DNA of 64,000 bases. Origin: Sporolactobacillus kofuensis (GTDB taxonomy: Bacteria > Bacillota > Bacilli > Bacillales > Sporolactobacillaceae). This document shows, in pieces, positions 51,375 through 60,252 of this stretch. Under the pieces are notes generated by a model that was not told where the DNA came from, searched no databases, and was given only the letters and a program-made list of their open reading frames with translations. Every line of letters begins with the position of its first letter. Position 1 is the first letter of the stretch. The stretch is from NCBI RefSeq assembly GCF_042660205.1, contig NZ_JBHSTQ010000006.1:121508-185507 (forward strand), given 5' to 3'. Made by a program: the position numbers and the translations under genes.

Positions 51375-52118
51375 TTAAGCCAACCGCCAGCCGCCATTGA
51401 CATGGAGACTTTGACCGGTAATGTAGCTGGAATCATTAGAAATCAAGAAAGCAATCGGCTGCGCAACTTCAGTAGCCTGGGCTGCACGCTGCATCGGCAC
51501 TTTTTTACGGTATTTTTCAATGTTCTCCAGAATGCGTTCATGGGTCATTTCCGTATCCGTAATACCTGGCACAACCGCGTTTACGCGTACATTTTTAGAA
51601 GCGCCCTCGAGTGCCAGCGTTTTAGTCAGACTGGTCACTGCGCCTTTTGAAGCTGCATACGCACCATAATTCAAGATTCCGTCAAATGCATCCACTGAAG
51701 TGACGTTTACAATACTGCCAAAACCTTGGTCAAACAGTTTCGGCAACAGGGCCAGACTCGGATAAAGTGTACCGTAGTAGTTGACATTCATGATTTCTTC
51801 CCAAGATGGATCGTTGTAATCTAAGACATCCGTTGTATAGAAAATACCTGCTGCGTTCACTAACCCATCAATTCTGCTGGTTTTCAGATAAATCTCATCA
51901 AACGTTTGTTTAACCGCTGCCTGATCCGTCAACTCCAGTTGATAAGTCTGGCTTTGTATACCGTTAATCGTTGTCTTTGCTTGAACATCAGCCAAGCGCT
52001 CTGCATTCCGACCAATCAAATGGACGGTATAACCCCGCTGTGCCAATGCGATTGCGGATGCGCGTCCGATGCCGCTGCTTGCACCGGTTACGATCACATG
52101 TTTTTGTTCGTTTGCCAC
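51375..52118 (-). CDS. Short-chain dehydrogenase/reductase
   Basis: This 247-residue classical SDR of the 3-ketoacyl-ACP-reductase-like group has cofactor motif TGASSGIGRASAIALA, NAAG, catalytic Ser in NVTSVDAF, YAASKGA and the C-terminal SYITGQSLHVNGGW. It is first of a two-gene unit with the URO-D-like protein. GGAG lies upstream, and a palindrome AAACTAGTTT (52136-52145) sits 18-27 bp before the start, where a repressor could bind. Confidence 0.92.
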   Translation of the reverse strand: MANEQKHVIVTGASSGIGRASAIALAQRGYTVHLIGRNAERLADVQAKTTINGIQSQTYQLELTDQAAVKQTFDEIYLKTSRIDGLVNAAGIFYTTDVLDYNDPSWEEIMNVNYYGTLYPSLALLPKLFDQGFGSIVNVTSVDAFDGILNYGAYAASKGAVTSLTKTLALEGASKNVRVNAVVPGITDTEMTHERILENIEKYRKKVPMQRAAQATEVAQPIAFLISNDSSYITGQSLHVNGGWRLA

Positions 52119-52193
52119 GTGTTATGTCTCCTTCTAAACTAGTTTAAACTGCATCGAATTATTAAATGAATAACCCGGATCACCAACGTTTTT

Positions 52194-52950
52194 CATAAAA
52201 ACCAGGCTAAGCCTAGTCCTTTCCGGTTACTCCTATGCGGCTTTGAATCATCACTCTTGTGCTTGAATGACACTTCAGCTGCTCGCTTGCCGCGGGCAAT
52301 CCGGGAGCCTCCTCGATCAAACGTCATCTGCGGGGTCTCCCCTGGCCTGCACGCCCGCAGGCGTCTCGCGCTTCCGTGTTTGAATCAGAACTTTTTTACG
52401 TTAACATCGCTGACATGAACCCTAAGCCCATTTTTATCTTTTCTTAGAAAAACCAGGCTAAGCCTAGTCCTTTCCGGTTACCCTATGCGGCTTTGAATCA
52501 TCACTCTTGTGCTTGAATGACACTTTAGCTGCTCGCTTGCCGCGGGCAGTCCGGGAGCCTCCTCGATCAACCGTTATCTGCGGGGTCTCCCCTGGCCTGC
52601 ACTCCCGCAGGCGTCTCGCGCTTCCGTGTCTGAATCAGAACTTTTTTACGTTAACATCGCTGTCGCTGACATGAACCCTAAGCCCATTTTTATCTTTTCT
52701 TAGAAAAACCAGGCTAAGCCTAGTCCTTTGCTGTTACTCCTATGCGGCTTTGAATCATCACTCTTGTCTTGAATGACACTTTAGCTGCTCGCTTGCCGCG
52801 GGCAGTCCGGGAGCCTCCTCGATCAACCGTCATCTGCGGGGTCTCCCCTGGCCTGCACTCCCGCAGGCGTCTCGCGCTTCCGTGTCCTGAACTTAATTTA
52901 TTGAGGGGGCACCTATCAGCAAGCCCCCAATTTTATACTTTCTTATCTTG
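52194..52950. repeat. Three tandem copies of the terminator plus GC-rich repeat cassette
   Basis: Units begin with the hairpin AAACCAGGCTAAGCCT at about 52199, 52448 and 52706 (about 250-258 bp apart). Each has a GC-rich block (52277-52379, 52528-52630 and 52783-52886). The array ends in the same tail as the 18.8-kb locus (GGGGGCACCTATCAGCAAGCC). Read on the minus strand, each hairpin is followed by TTTTTCT and looks like an intrinsic terminator. No protein is encoded. Confidence 0.92.
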
Positions 52951-52952
52951 TT

Positions 52953-52978
52953 AAGAAAAACCGGGCTAAGCCCGGTCT
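52953..52978 (-). terminator. Terminator of the amino-acid ABC operon
   Basis: The stem CCGGGC-TAA-GCCCGG has AAGAAAAA on its left, giving a U-tail on the minus strand. It is the same hairpin type as in the adjacent repeats, with compensated base changes. Confidence 0.85.
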
Positions 52979-52996
52979 CCCCACTCCTTTAATACC

Positions 52997-53737
52997 TTAC
53001 ACATTCGCCAAGATATCGGTCAGGAATTCTTGAGTCCTCTTTTCTGAAGGATGTTCAAAAATAGATTCCGGCGATCCTTGCTCGACAATGTGCCCATCTG
53101 CCATAAAAATAACTTTATTGGAAACGTTGCGTGCAAAATTCATCTGATGGGTGACAACTACCATCGTCGTCCCGGATTCAGCCAAATCCCGCATGACTTT
53201 AAGAACTTCCCCGACAAGTTCCGGATCCAGTGCTGAGGTCGGCTCATCAAAGAAGATAACTTTCGGATTCAAGGCCACTGCACGGGCAATTCCTACCCGC
53301 TGCTGCTGACCACCGGAGAGCTGTGATGGATAGTGGTTCTGGCGATCCGACAGTCCGACACGTTCCAGTGCCTCTAGAGCAATTTTTTTAGCCTCGCTTT
53401 TATTCACTTTGCGGGCTACGATCAACCCTTCCGTGATGTTCTGCAAAGCTGTTTTATTATTAAAAAGGTTATAGTTTTGAAAAACAAACCCGACATTGCG
53501 GCGAATCGTCTGAATGTCTTTGCTGCTTAATTTTTGAAAATCTTTATCGACATCGGCAAATTGAATGTGTCCGCCATCTGCCTGTTCTAACGTGGTCATG
53601 TTGCGCAAAAGTGTCGTTTTCCCGGAACCGCTGGGTCCGATGATCGAGATCACGTCCCCCTTGCTTACATCCACGCTGATACCCTTTAGAATTTCATTGC
53701 CATCATAGCTTTTTCTTAATCCTTCTATTTTGAGCAT
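52997..53737 (-). CDS. Polar amino-acid ABC transporter ATPase
   Basis: This is a 246-residue ATPase of the GlnQ/TcyN type. It has Walker A GPSGSGKTT, signature LSGGQQQRVGIARAV, Walker B VIFFDEPTSALDPE and the switch histidine in VVTHQMNFA. GGGAGGGG precedes the ATG, which lies 35 bp inside the upstream permease gene, so translation is probably coupled. It is the last gene of the operon. Confidence 0.95.
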   Translation of the reverse strand: MLKIEGLRKSYDGNEILKGISVDVSKGDVISIIGPSGSGKTTLLRNMTTLEQADGGHIQFADVDKDFQKLSSKDIQTIRRNVGFVFQNYNLFNNKTALQNITEGLIVARKVNKSEAKKIALEALERVGLSDRQNHYPSQLSGGQQQRVGIARAVALNPKVIFFDEPTSALDPELVGEVLKVMRDLAESGTTMVVVTHQMNFARNVSNKVIFMADGHIVEQGSPESIFEHPSEKRTQEFLTDILANV

Positions 53738-54518
53738 GATCGCCCCTCCCGCTTTCTGTTAACTCTGCTTCCGCTGACACATTCGGCTGTTTGATGCTAA
53801 AAGGCTGCCAGTTGAAGTACGTCGTTTTCTTCGTAGATCTCCGATATTTGCTGAAGTAGCGTTCGAGTAGATAGAAAATCACTTCAGCACTATAACAGAT
53901 AATCAGATAGTAAACCCAAACCACCAAATAAGCTTCCAGAAAATTATAGTTGAAAGCTGCCTCAGTTTTCGCGATCGCAGTAATATCTTTAACAGACATA
54001 ATAAACGCTAAAGAAGAATTTTTCATCAGATATAAGGTTGCATTCGTAATGTTTGGCAATGCTGAAATTAATGCTTGAGGCAAAATGATCCGCCAAAAAA
54101 TTTGACGGGGCCTCATCCCGACCATCAAACCCGCTTCAAGTTGCCCTTTATCAACTGTCTGCAAAGCGGAACGGAACACCTCCGTCAGGGTTGCAATACT
54201 GTTCAATGTGAAGACAATATAAGCATAATAGATTGGATTAATGCTGAATGCAGCTTTGCCGATGATCATATTCAGTAAGCTCGGAAACGCACTGTAGACA
54301 ATCAAAATCTGCGCAATGATCGGCGTTCCTCTGACAAATGATACATACAACTTAACGATTTGTTCCAAGCCCTTGATCCGATAAATTCTGATTAAAGCAA
54401 ATAGGCAGCCGACCGGCAATGAAATCAATAATGCAACGAGCACAATTTGCAGCGTGACGGGGACACCCTGAATGGCCGTATGGGCCACTTTAACCATAAA
54501 ATCTGTATTTAATGACAT
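53703..54518 (-). CDS. Amino-acid ABC transporter permease
   Basis: This 271-residue permease of the HisM/GlnP class has five predicted helices and the ATPase-docking loop EAGLMVGMRPRQIFWRIILPQA. The N-terminal TLQIVLVALLISLPVG is typical. GGGGAGC precedes the ATG. A charged C-terminal extension overlaps the ATPase gene. It pairs with the permease encoded just upstream. Confidence 0.94.
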   Translation of the reverse strand: MSLNTDFMVKVAHTAIQGVPVTLQIVLVALLISLPVGCLFALIRIYRIKGLEQIVKLYVSFVRGTPIIAQILIVYSAFPSLLNMIIGKAAFSINPIYYAYIVFTLNSIATLTEVFRSALQTVDKGQLEAGLMVGMRPRQIFWRIILPQALISALPNITNATLYLMKNSSLAFIMSVKDITAIAKTEAAFNYNFLEAYLVVWVYYLIICYSAEVIFYLLERYFSKYRRSTKKTTYFNWQPFSIKQPNVSAEAELTESGRGDHAQNRRIKKKL

Positions 54519-54532
54519 TTAAGATGCTCCCC

Positions 54533-55231
54533 TTAAGCGGCAATCGTTTTTCTTTTTGCCTGATAGGATTTCTCAACCAAGGTCACGCCTTTGTCAATAG
54601 CCAATGAAATGACCCAGTAAATCAATGCCAAAGCACAATAGGTCTGCCAAGCATAGCCACCGGAATTATTCGCCACAATCATCTGCGCCTTTGCCACCAT
54701 ATCAACAACCCCGATCGTGAAGGTCAGTGCGCCTTCTTTCATTAGGTTAATGACTGAATTTGCAAAGTTCGGTAGTGCGACAACAAATGCCTGCGGCAAG
54801 ACGATCCGGTAAAAAGTCTGGAACGGCGTCATACCGACCATTAATCCGGCCTCTGTTTGCCCCTTGGAAACCGATCCATAGGCTGAACGCATAATTTCTG
54901 AAACCGGTGCTGAAAACAGCAGCGTTAACGCAATGATGACAAAGTACATGCGGTTCCAGCCCTCAATGTTTATATGGAACCAGGCACTAAAAAAGAGCGG
55001 CATTCCATAATACACGACGAAGATCATGATGATTGACGGCGTTGCCCGAATCACACTCACGTAGATCGAGGCAAACACTCGCAAAATAGCCGATTCACTT
55101 TGTTTGGCAGCTGCCAGGCCTAAACCCAGCAGACTTCCCAATACAATCGAGGATACCGATACAATTAAGGTAATGTTAATGGCTGGTAGCAGTTGACCTA
55201 AGAAATTAATGATTAATTTAATGTTCTCCAT
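54533..55231 (-). CDS. Amino-acid ABC transporter permease
   Basis: This 232-residue permease of the same class as its neighbour has five predicted helices and a docking loop EAGLMVGMTPFQTFYRIVLPQA. GAGGTTATG precedes the ATG. Two distinct permeases imply a heterodimeric channel. Confidence 0.94.
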   Translation of the reverse strand: MENIKLIINFLGQLLPAINITLIVSVSSIVLGSLLGLGLAAAKQSESAILRVFASIYVSVIRATPSIIMIFVVYYGMPLFFSAWFHINIEGWNRMYFVIIALTLLFSAPVSEIMRSAYGSVSKGQTEAGLMVGMTPFQTFYRIVLPQAFVVALPNFANSVINLMKEGALTFTIGVVDMVAKAQMIVANNSGGYAWQTYCALALIYWVISLAIDKGVTLVEKSYQAKRKTIAA

Positions 55232-55261
55232 TTACATAACCTCATCTTTTATTTGCTCAAC

Positions 55262-56143
55262 TTATTTAAACGGCTTATTCAACAGCTTGAAGTTATCCTG
55301 ACCAAAATATTTTTCAGAGAGTTGTGCAGCCTTGCCAGAGTCGATAACCTTCTTAATCGCCTTGTCATAAGCTGCGGCTAATGCTTTCTGATCCTTATTA
55401 AACAGTGGGTACGTCTTGATTCCACCCAATGTCACATAGGTGAGCTTGCCTTTCAAATCCGCATTGGCACCGTTTTTCTTTTCAACATTCGCTTCATACA
55501 TCGGACGGATTGCGAAGAAGGCATCATAACGGCCTTCATTGACCCATTTCAAAGCATCTGAAACGACAAACGTATCGGCACTACCTAGATCAATCTTAGG
55601 ATTATGTGTCTTGTTATAATCAGCAATTACTGCGTATTGTCCGTTTTGCGGAGCGATTGGAACCAACTTACCTTTATTATTTGCCAACTTAGCTAAACCA
55701 CCGAACTTATCCTTGTCTTTTGTCCGGACAACAAATCCGGAGTCACTCACACCTAAATAGTTCTTTGGATAAAGATAGGTCTTAGCACGGTCTGCAGTGT
55801 AGAACACATTCTTCACGCCGACTTGATACTTGTCACTTTTTACACCGATGAGCACGTCATCGTCACTGGTGCCTACATAGTCGAATTTGTACTGAGGCAA
55901 CAGTTTATCGACTTCACGCATCACCGCAACGTCATAACCGTCGCCCTGCTTCTTGCTGTTTTGATAAGTAATCGGGAAGTTCGTGGTTGCATAAGCTACT
56001 TTGATCACCGTTGGTTTGTTCGAGCTAGCCTTCCCAGAAGATTGCGCTTTATTTGAACCATGGTTTCCAATAAAGTAAATGCCTGCAAAAACAATAACAA
56101 CTACTGCTACAATGCCAATAATAATCTTATCCAATTTTTTCAT
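55262..56143 (-). CDS. Amino-acid ABC transporter substrate-binding protein, membrane-anchored without lipobox
   Basis: This 293-residue type-3 extracellular solute-binding protein has the SBP_bac_3 pattern (GDGYDVAVMREVDKLLP, KYQVGVKNVFYTADRA). The N-terminus has one hydrophobic helix (about 7-26) followed by a Ser/Lys-rich spacer. No cysteine occurs anywhere in the protein, so it cannot be a lipoprotein and is probably held by its uncleaved helix. A polar amino acid or derivative is the likely ligand; which one is unknown. Confidence 0.9.
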   Translation of the reverse strand: MKKLDKIIIGIVAVVVIVFAGIYFIGNHGSNKAQSSGKASSNKPTVIKVAYATTNFPITYQNSKKQGDGYDVAVMREVDKLLPQYKFDYVGTSDDDVLIGVKSDKYQVGVKNVFYTADRAKTYLYPKNYLGVSDSGFVVRTKDKDKFGGLAKLANNKGKLVPIAPQNGQYAVIADYNKTHNPKIDLGSADTFVVSDALKWVNEGRYDAFFAIRPMYEANVEKKNGANADLKGKLTYVTLGGIKTYPLFNKDQKALAAAYDKAIKKVIDSGKAAQLSEKYFGQDNFKLLNKPFK

Positions 56144-56157
56144 GATATTGCTCCCCC

Positions 56158-56928
56158 TTAGTTAAATGAAAACTTTATGTGATCAAGCGTTAATTCTTGT
56201 TTTTTTAATTGATCGCCTGCGCCTTCAAAAGTCAGTTGGACGACGTGGTTCTCTGTACCCTGCTTAAAGATCAATTGCCGGTCGCCTAATGGAACCTGGT
56301 AACCGATATCTGTTTGCTCAGGACTGCTTTCCACTAATTCTCCCCAGATTTCAGCAACTTTTTCCGGATCCGGAACATGGAAAACGGCTTGCCGAACTCC
56401 TAGATCTCCAGCAGGATGTTGTACGATTAAGCCTTGTTCGATAAGTTTTTGTTTGCGCTCTTGGTCGCTGCCTTGCCATTGAATAAAGAACGGATAGGGC
56501 AACCCGTCAATGGTGTCGTCAATGAAGAAAATCGACCAGGTGATCAGGTGTCCCTGTTCATCCAAACGCTGACCCTCTTCCACTGTGCCAACGTTTATTC
56601 CAGCTTTTTTCAAACGATCATGTGTTTCTTTAATATCTGTCGTACGGATCGCAATTGTATTAATCCGCTGTACGTTCCGATTGTAATCTTGAACTGCGTC
56701 ATAGACGGCAGAAGCATCGGCACGGGAAAAGTGCTTTACTCGATCATTATCGTAGACGGAAAGAAGCTCAATATAATTCAAACCAAAATAACCTAAGGCA
56801 TTTTCAGTGCCCCATCGTTCATGACGGCCGCCGCGTACAAAGACTATGCCATGATCACCGAAAAACTTGGCAGCCTCATCAACATCTCGAACATTGATCA
56901 TGGTGTGATCCCAATTCAAAACGGCCAT
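56158..56928 (-). CDS. Glyoxalase-like (VOC superfamily) protein
   Basis: This is a 256-residue protein of the Glyoxalase_3-like / VOC fold. The N-terminal half holds WDHTMINVRDVDEAAKFF and a metal-type His near residue 8; the second half repeats the fold (GVRQAVFHVPDPEKVAEIW). Function is unknown. GGAGGG before its ATG lies in the last codons of the ProC-like gene, so the two are tightly coupled. Its place in a transport operon suggests that it acts on the imported compound. Confidence 0.8.
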   Translation of the reverse strand: MAVLNWDHTMINVRDVDEAAKFFGDHGIVFVRGGRHERWGTENALGYFGLNYIELLSVYDNDRVKHFSRADASAVYDAVQDYNRNVQRINTIAIRTTDIKETHDRLKKAGINVGTVEEGQRLDEQGHLITWSIFFIDDTIDGLPYPFFIQWQGSDQERKQKLIEQGLIVQHPAGDLGVRQAVFHVPDPEKVAEIWGELVESSPEQTDIGYQVPLGDRQLIFKQGTENHVVQLTFEGAGDQLKKQELTLDHIKFSFN

Positions 56929-56931
56929 TCT

Positions 56932-57741
56932 TTAACCCTCCTTTCCCAATTCTGTCGTCCGTTTGATCGCTGCCAATACCGCATTCTGGACACCCGCTGC
57001 AAAGTCACTGGCATCCAGCTCATGCTGAGCAGTGATGCCGACGCCGCCAGCCGAATTGTTGATGTCCAGCAATTCATAGGGGTGCTTACCCGTAATCTCC
57101 AGCATTTTCGCCGCGCCTTGCAAGTTTTCAAGTGCGATTTCATTTGCTTGTTTTCTCGACAAGCCGCCGAGTACCCCGGCATTTGTTAGGGCTAGATAAA
57201 AGTTGTATACATAATTAGGTCCGGCAATTGCATAACCCGTATAGATATCAATTTGTTTTTCAGGAATGTAATCGACTTTTCCAAAACTCTTGAGAAATTC
57301 CTCCACATCCTCTTGCTTCGCTGCCGCGTTCAGCGCTGCTCCGGAAACGCCGAATCCCGTATCTGTAAGTGTGTTCGGGATAATACGAACAACAGGATAA
57401 TTTTCATCTCCGATTGCGTCTGTCAATTGCTCGATGGTGACCCCAGCAACAATAGAGATTAGCGTTTTCTTTTGGCCACTTGCACCAATCTGCTTAGAAA
57501 TACCTGCCCAATCATCTTGTGGTCGAACGCCGAGCAAAATTAAATCTGCTTCCTGAAGCGCGTTGGCTTGAAGTTCACGACTCGTTGAAAGATGATATGT
57601 GCTTGTTAAATAGTTCAACCGATCCGTACTGATGTCGACAACATGCGTTGTCTCAGCTGATATCGCTTGATTTTTCAGCGATGCACGAATAATCGCCTCA
57701 ACCATTTGGCCGCCACCAATGGCATACAATGATTTCGTCAT
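56932..57741 (-). CDS. ProC-like pyrroline-5-carboxylate reductase family protein
   Basis: This 269-residue protein has an N-terminal Rossmann fold (YAIGGGQMVEAIIRASLKN) and a C-terminal dimerisation domain with the P5CR-like signature SAGGVGITAQHELDASDFAAGVQNAV. Canonical P5CR reads PGGTT at the start of that signature; here it is SAGGVG, so activity on another imino or keto acid is possible. GGGGGT precedes the ATG at 57741. It is the first gene of the ABC operon. Confidence 0.82.
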   Translation of the reverse strand: MTKSLYAIGGGQMVEAIIRASLKNQAISAETTHVVDISTDRLNYLTSTYHLSTSRELQANALQEADLILLGVRPQDDWAGISKQIGASGQKKTLISIVAGVTIEQLTDAIGDENYPVVRIIPNTLTDTGFGVSGAALNAAAKQEDVEEFLKSFGKVDYIPEKQIDIYTGYAIAGPNYVYNFYLALTNAGVLGGLSRKQANEIALENLQGAAKMLEITGKHPYELLDINNSAGGVGITAQHELDASDFAAGVQNAVLAAIKRTTELGKEG

Positions 57742-57859
57742 AATTTTTCTAACCCCCATTTTGATAAGGAAAAAATAGTTAAGTATTTGAGAATTGACTT
57801 TATTATTATTAATTGTTTAACCTGAAAAATCGTTATATCAAATTAAAATTATAAATCCT

Positions 57860-57888
57860 ATATTAATAGTATGTTTTTTGACTGTCAA
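57860..57888 (-). promoter_or_regulatory. Sigma-A promoter of the ProC-like/ABC operon
   Basis: On the minus strand TTGACA (57883-57888) and TAATAT (57860-57865) are spaced 17 bp, about 120 bp before the start codon. The remaining 57742-58060 interval has no gene. Confidence 0.7.
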
Positions 57889-58065
57889 CTCATATTTTAC
57901 ATCCATTAATCGGCATACGTTTCCCCTCTACGTATTCCCCAATTTAGAAGAAAAAATTACCGAATACGTTTAGTGTTTTGGTACGATCACGAGCCGCTCT
58001 CTACTCCTAGGTAGCTCATCCATAATGAAGTAACTGCTTTTATTGCTTTGATAGTTCTAAGCATG

Positions 58066-58112
58066 CAAAGAACCGATCGATGAGTTTTTCTTCTCATGAC
58101 GATCGGTTCCCG
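58066..58112 (-). terminator. Terminator of the arsenic cluster
   Basis: The hairpin GAACCGATCG-ATGAG with CTCAT-GA-CGATCGGTTC has a TTTTTCTT loop and lies 42 bp past the arsB stop. Confidence 0.7.
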
Positions 58113-58153
58113 TTTATATGATTAAGTTAACTTCTTTCTTACCCTAATTTATT

Positions 58154-59449
58154 TTAGCCAAAGATAAGGATGGATAAATAAACACCAACCAGTGTGACAA
58201 ACAGAACCGGAATAGTGATCACAATGCCGATTCTAAAGTATTCTCCCCATCGGATCTTAACCCCTTTTTCAGAGAGCACGTGAAGCCATAGTAAGGTAGC
58301 CAGTGAACCAATCGGGGTCATCTTCGGGCCAAGATCAGCACCGACTACATTCGCATAAACGAGTGCGTGATGCATGACTCCAGTGATTGAGGTCGCATCA
58401 ATAGACAATGCGTTGATCATGACAGTCGGCAAATTGTTCATAAGGGCCGACAAAATAGCAGAAAGAAAACCCATGATGAGTGTGCCGAAGAACAACCCAC
58501 CATGCGCGCCCGCTTCAATGACTTGAGAGAGCAGATGAATAATTCCTGCGTTTCTTAGTCCATAGACGACAACGTACATGCCTAATGAAAAGAATACGAT
58601 ACTCCATGGGGCGCTTTTTAGAATGGTTTTGGTATGAATGGCAGAACTCCGACTTCCAAGGAATAAGAATATAAATGCAACACCGAGTGCAACAAAGGAC
58701 ACTGGGATCTTAGCGAGGCTGCTGACAAAATAGCCAATCACCAAGGCGGCTAGAACAAACCATGAAAGATGAAACATGCGGATATCCTTCAGTGCTAATG
58801 ACGGCTTCTTCAAATCAGATGGTTGGTAGTGTTGTGGCCAGCCTTTACGAAAATAGAGATAGAGTACAACAATACTCATAATTAGTGAAAAGAGTGTTGG
58901 AATCATCATATGTAGTGCATAGCGTCCAAATGAAATACCAAAAAAATCAGCGGAAACAATGTTTACTAGGTTACTAACTACTAAAGGCAAAGAGGTCGTA
59001 TCGGCAATAAATCCGCTGGCAATCACAAAAGGAAACACACGTTGTTCCTCAAATTTCAAAGCCCGAACCATTGCTAAAACAATCGGCGTCAGAATTAACG
59101 CCCCGCCATCATTGGCAAAAAGGGCCGAGATGAAAGCGCCGAGAATCGAAATTAAAAGGAACATACGAATGCCATGCCCATTGGCCAAGCGAGCCATGTG
59201 CAGCGCTGCCCATTCAAAGAAGCCAATATGATCTAAAATTAATGAAATGATGATAATTGCTACAAAGGCAAGCGTGGCATTCCAGATAATGCCGGTTACC
59301 GTCCAGACATCATGAATATGAACCACACCGACAAGCAGTGCGATCAGTGCGCCTCCGCATGCCGACCAGCCGATCGATAGATTTTTCGGCTGCCAAATCA
59401 CGAGCGTCAGCGTGAGTAAAAAGACTAATAAAGCTAAAATTGCAGACAT
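58154..59449 (-). CDS. arsB: Arsenite efflux transporter ArsB
   Basis: This is a 431-residue membrane transporter of the ArsB/NhaD family with about twelve helices. Family motifs are ALFANDGGALILTPI and NNLPTVMINALSI, with VVGADLGPKMTPIGSLATLLWL near the C-terminus. It expels arsenite or antimonite using the proton gradient. It is the last gene of arsR-arsC-(arsA remnant)-arsB. AGGTGA precedes the ATG. Confidence 0.93.
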   Translation of the reverse strand: MSAILALLVFLLTLTLVIWQPKNLSIGWSACGGALIALLVGVVHIHDVWTVTGIIWNATLAFVAIIIISLILDHIGFFEWAALHMARLANGHGIRMFLLISILGAFISALFANDGGALILTPIVLAMVRALKFEEQRVFPFVIASGFIADTTSLPLVVSNLVNIVSADFFGISFGRYALHMMIPTLFSLIMSIVVLYLYFRKGWPQHYQPSDLKKPSLALKDIRMFHLSWFVLAALVIGYFVSSLAKIPVSFVALGVAFIFLFLGSRSSAIHTKTILKSAPWSIVFFSLGMYVVVYGLRNAGIIHLLSQVIEAGAHGGLFFGTLIMGFLSAILSALMNNLPTVMINALSIDATSITGVMHHALVYANVVGADLGPKMTPIGSLATLLWLHVLSEKGVKIRWGEYFRIGIVITIPVLFVTLVGVYLSILIFG

Positions 59450-59541
59450 CGTCGGTTCACCTATTCTCCTACAAAGATTAAGTCAAATAAAACAATAAAA
59501 TGGAGTAGAAATGCTCTTTTATGCTTTTTTGAGCGGCTTGG

Positions 59542-59754
59542 TTACTCTCTTTTTTGCCATGGAATAACAGCAAACTGATGGTTTGAATCTTTTTCCACCC
59601 GTTCAATCCAAACGCGTTCGTTTTCCGCACGCTTTTTAAGTAACGGATGAGCGGTATCTGTCATGATCAAACTTTGGTTTACGATCCACCATGTTGGTGC
59701 AATTCCTGCTCTCCTCAGATCAGCAGCCAGACGTTCAGCCTCAATTGGATTCAT
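59542..59754 (-). pseudogene. arsA: C-terminal remnant of the arsenical pump ATPase ArsA
   Basis: A 70-codon frame matches only the end of ArsA: AADLRRAGIAPTWWIVNQSL, HPLLKKRAENERVWIERV and VIPWQ. ArsA is normally about 580 residues with two ATPase halves; no Walker motif is present. It lies between arsC and arsB in the correct order, so an arsA gene was deleted down to its tail. ArsB works alone as a proton-driven pump, so arsenite export should persist. The frame keeps an ATG, so a short protein could still be made. Confidence 0.8.
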
Positions 59755-59761
59755 CTCCTAT

Positions 59762-60193
59762 TTAAAGGTTCAATGCCTTTTCTTCCGCTACAAATTTTTG
59801 GATGCGCTTACCAATGCCATCACGAACACGTTGAAATACTGCCCATTTTTCTTCATCCGTTCCCTCAGCCTTTGCCGGATCATCAAATCCCCAATGTTCT
59901 CTTCTCACATGCGGCGGTGTCATCGGACAGCGATCTTTTGCATCACCACAAAGCGTCACCACTAGATAAGCACGATTTAAAAGATCCGAATTAATAAGCT
60001 TTGACGTTTGTGTAGCTATATCAATACCGACTTCTTGCATCGCTTTCACCGCATTCGGATTTAATCCATGGGCCTCAATACCGGCCGAACGCACATCATA
60101 ATCTGCTCCTAGATATTTTTTCCCGAACCCTTCAGCCATCTGGCTTCTGCAGGAGTTTCCCGTGCAAAGAAAGTAAATCAATTTTTTTGTCAT
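59762..60193 (-). CDS. arsC: Thioredoxin-coupled arsenate reductase ArsC
   Basis: This 143-residue low-molecular-weight-phosphatase-fold enzyme reduces arsenate to arsenite. The P-loop is CTGNSCRS (Cys10, Cys15), and the redox relay cysteines are Cys82 and Cys89 (LCGDAKDRCP), as in Bacillus/Staphylococcus ArsC, which uses thioredoxin. AAGGAAGGGA precedes the ATG at 60193. It follows arsR by about 60 bp. Confidence 0.95.
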   Translation of the reverse strand: MTKKLIYFLCTGNSCRSQMAEGFGKKYLGADYDVRSAGIEAHGLNPNAVKAMQEVGIDIATQTSKLINSDLLNRAYLVVTLCGDAKDRCPMTPPHVRREHWGFDDPAKAEGTDEEKWAVFQRVRDGIGKRIQKFVAEEKALNL

Positions 60194-60252
60194 GTTTGCA
60201 TTCCCTTCCTTTTCTTGTTCTGTACATCCCATTCTTCAGACATACTATAAGA

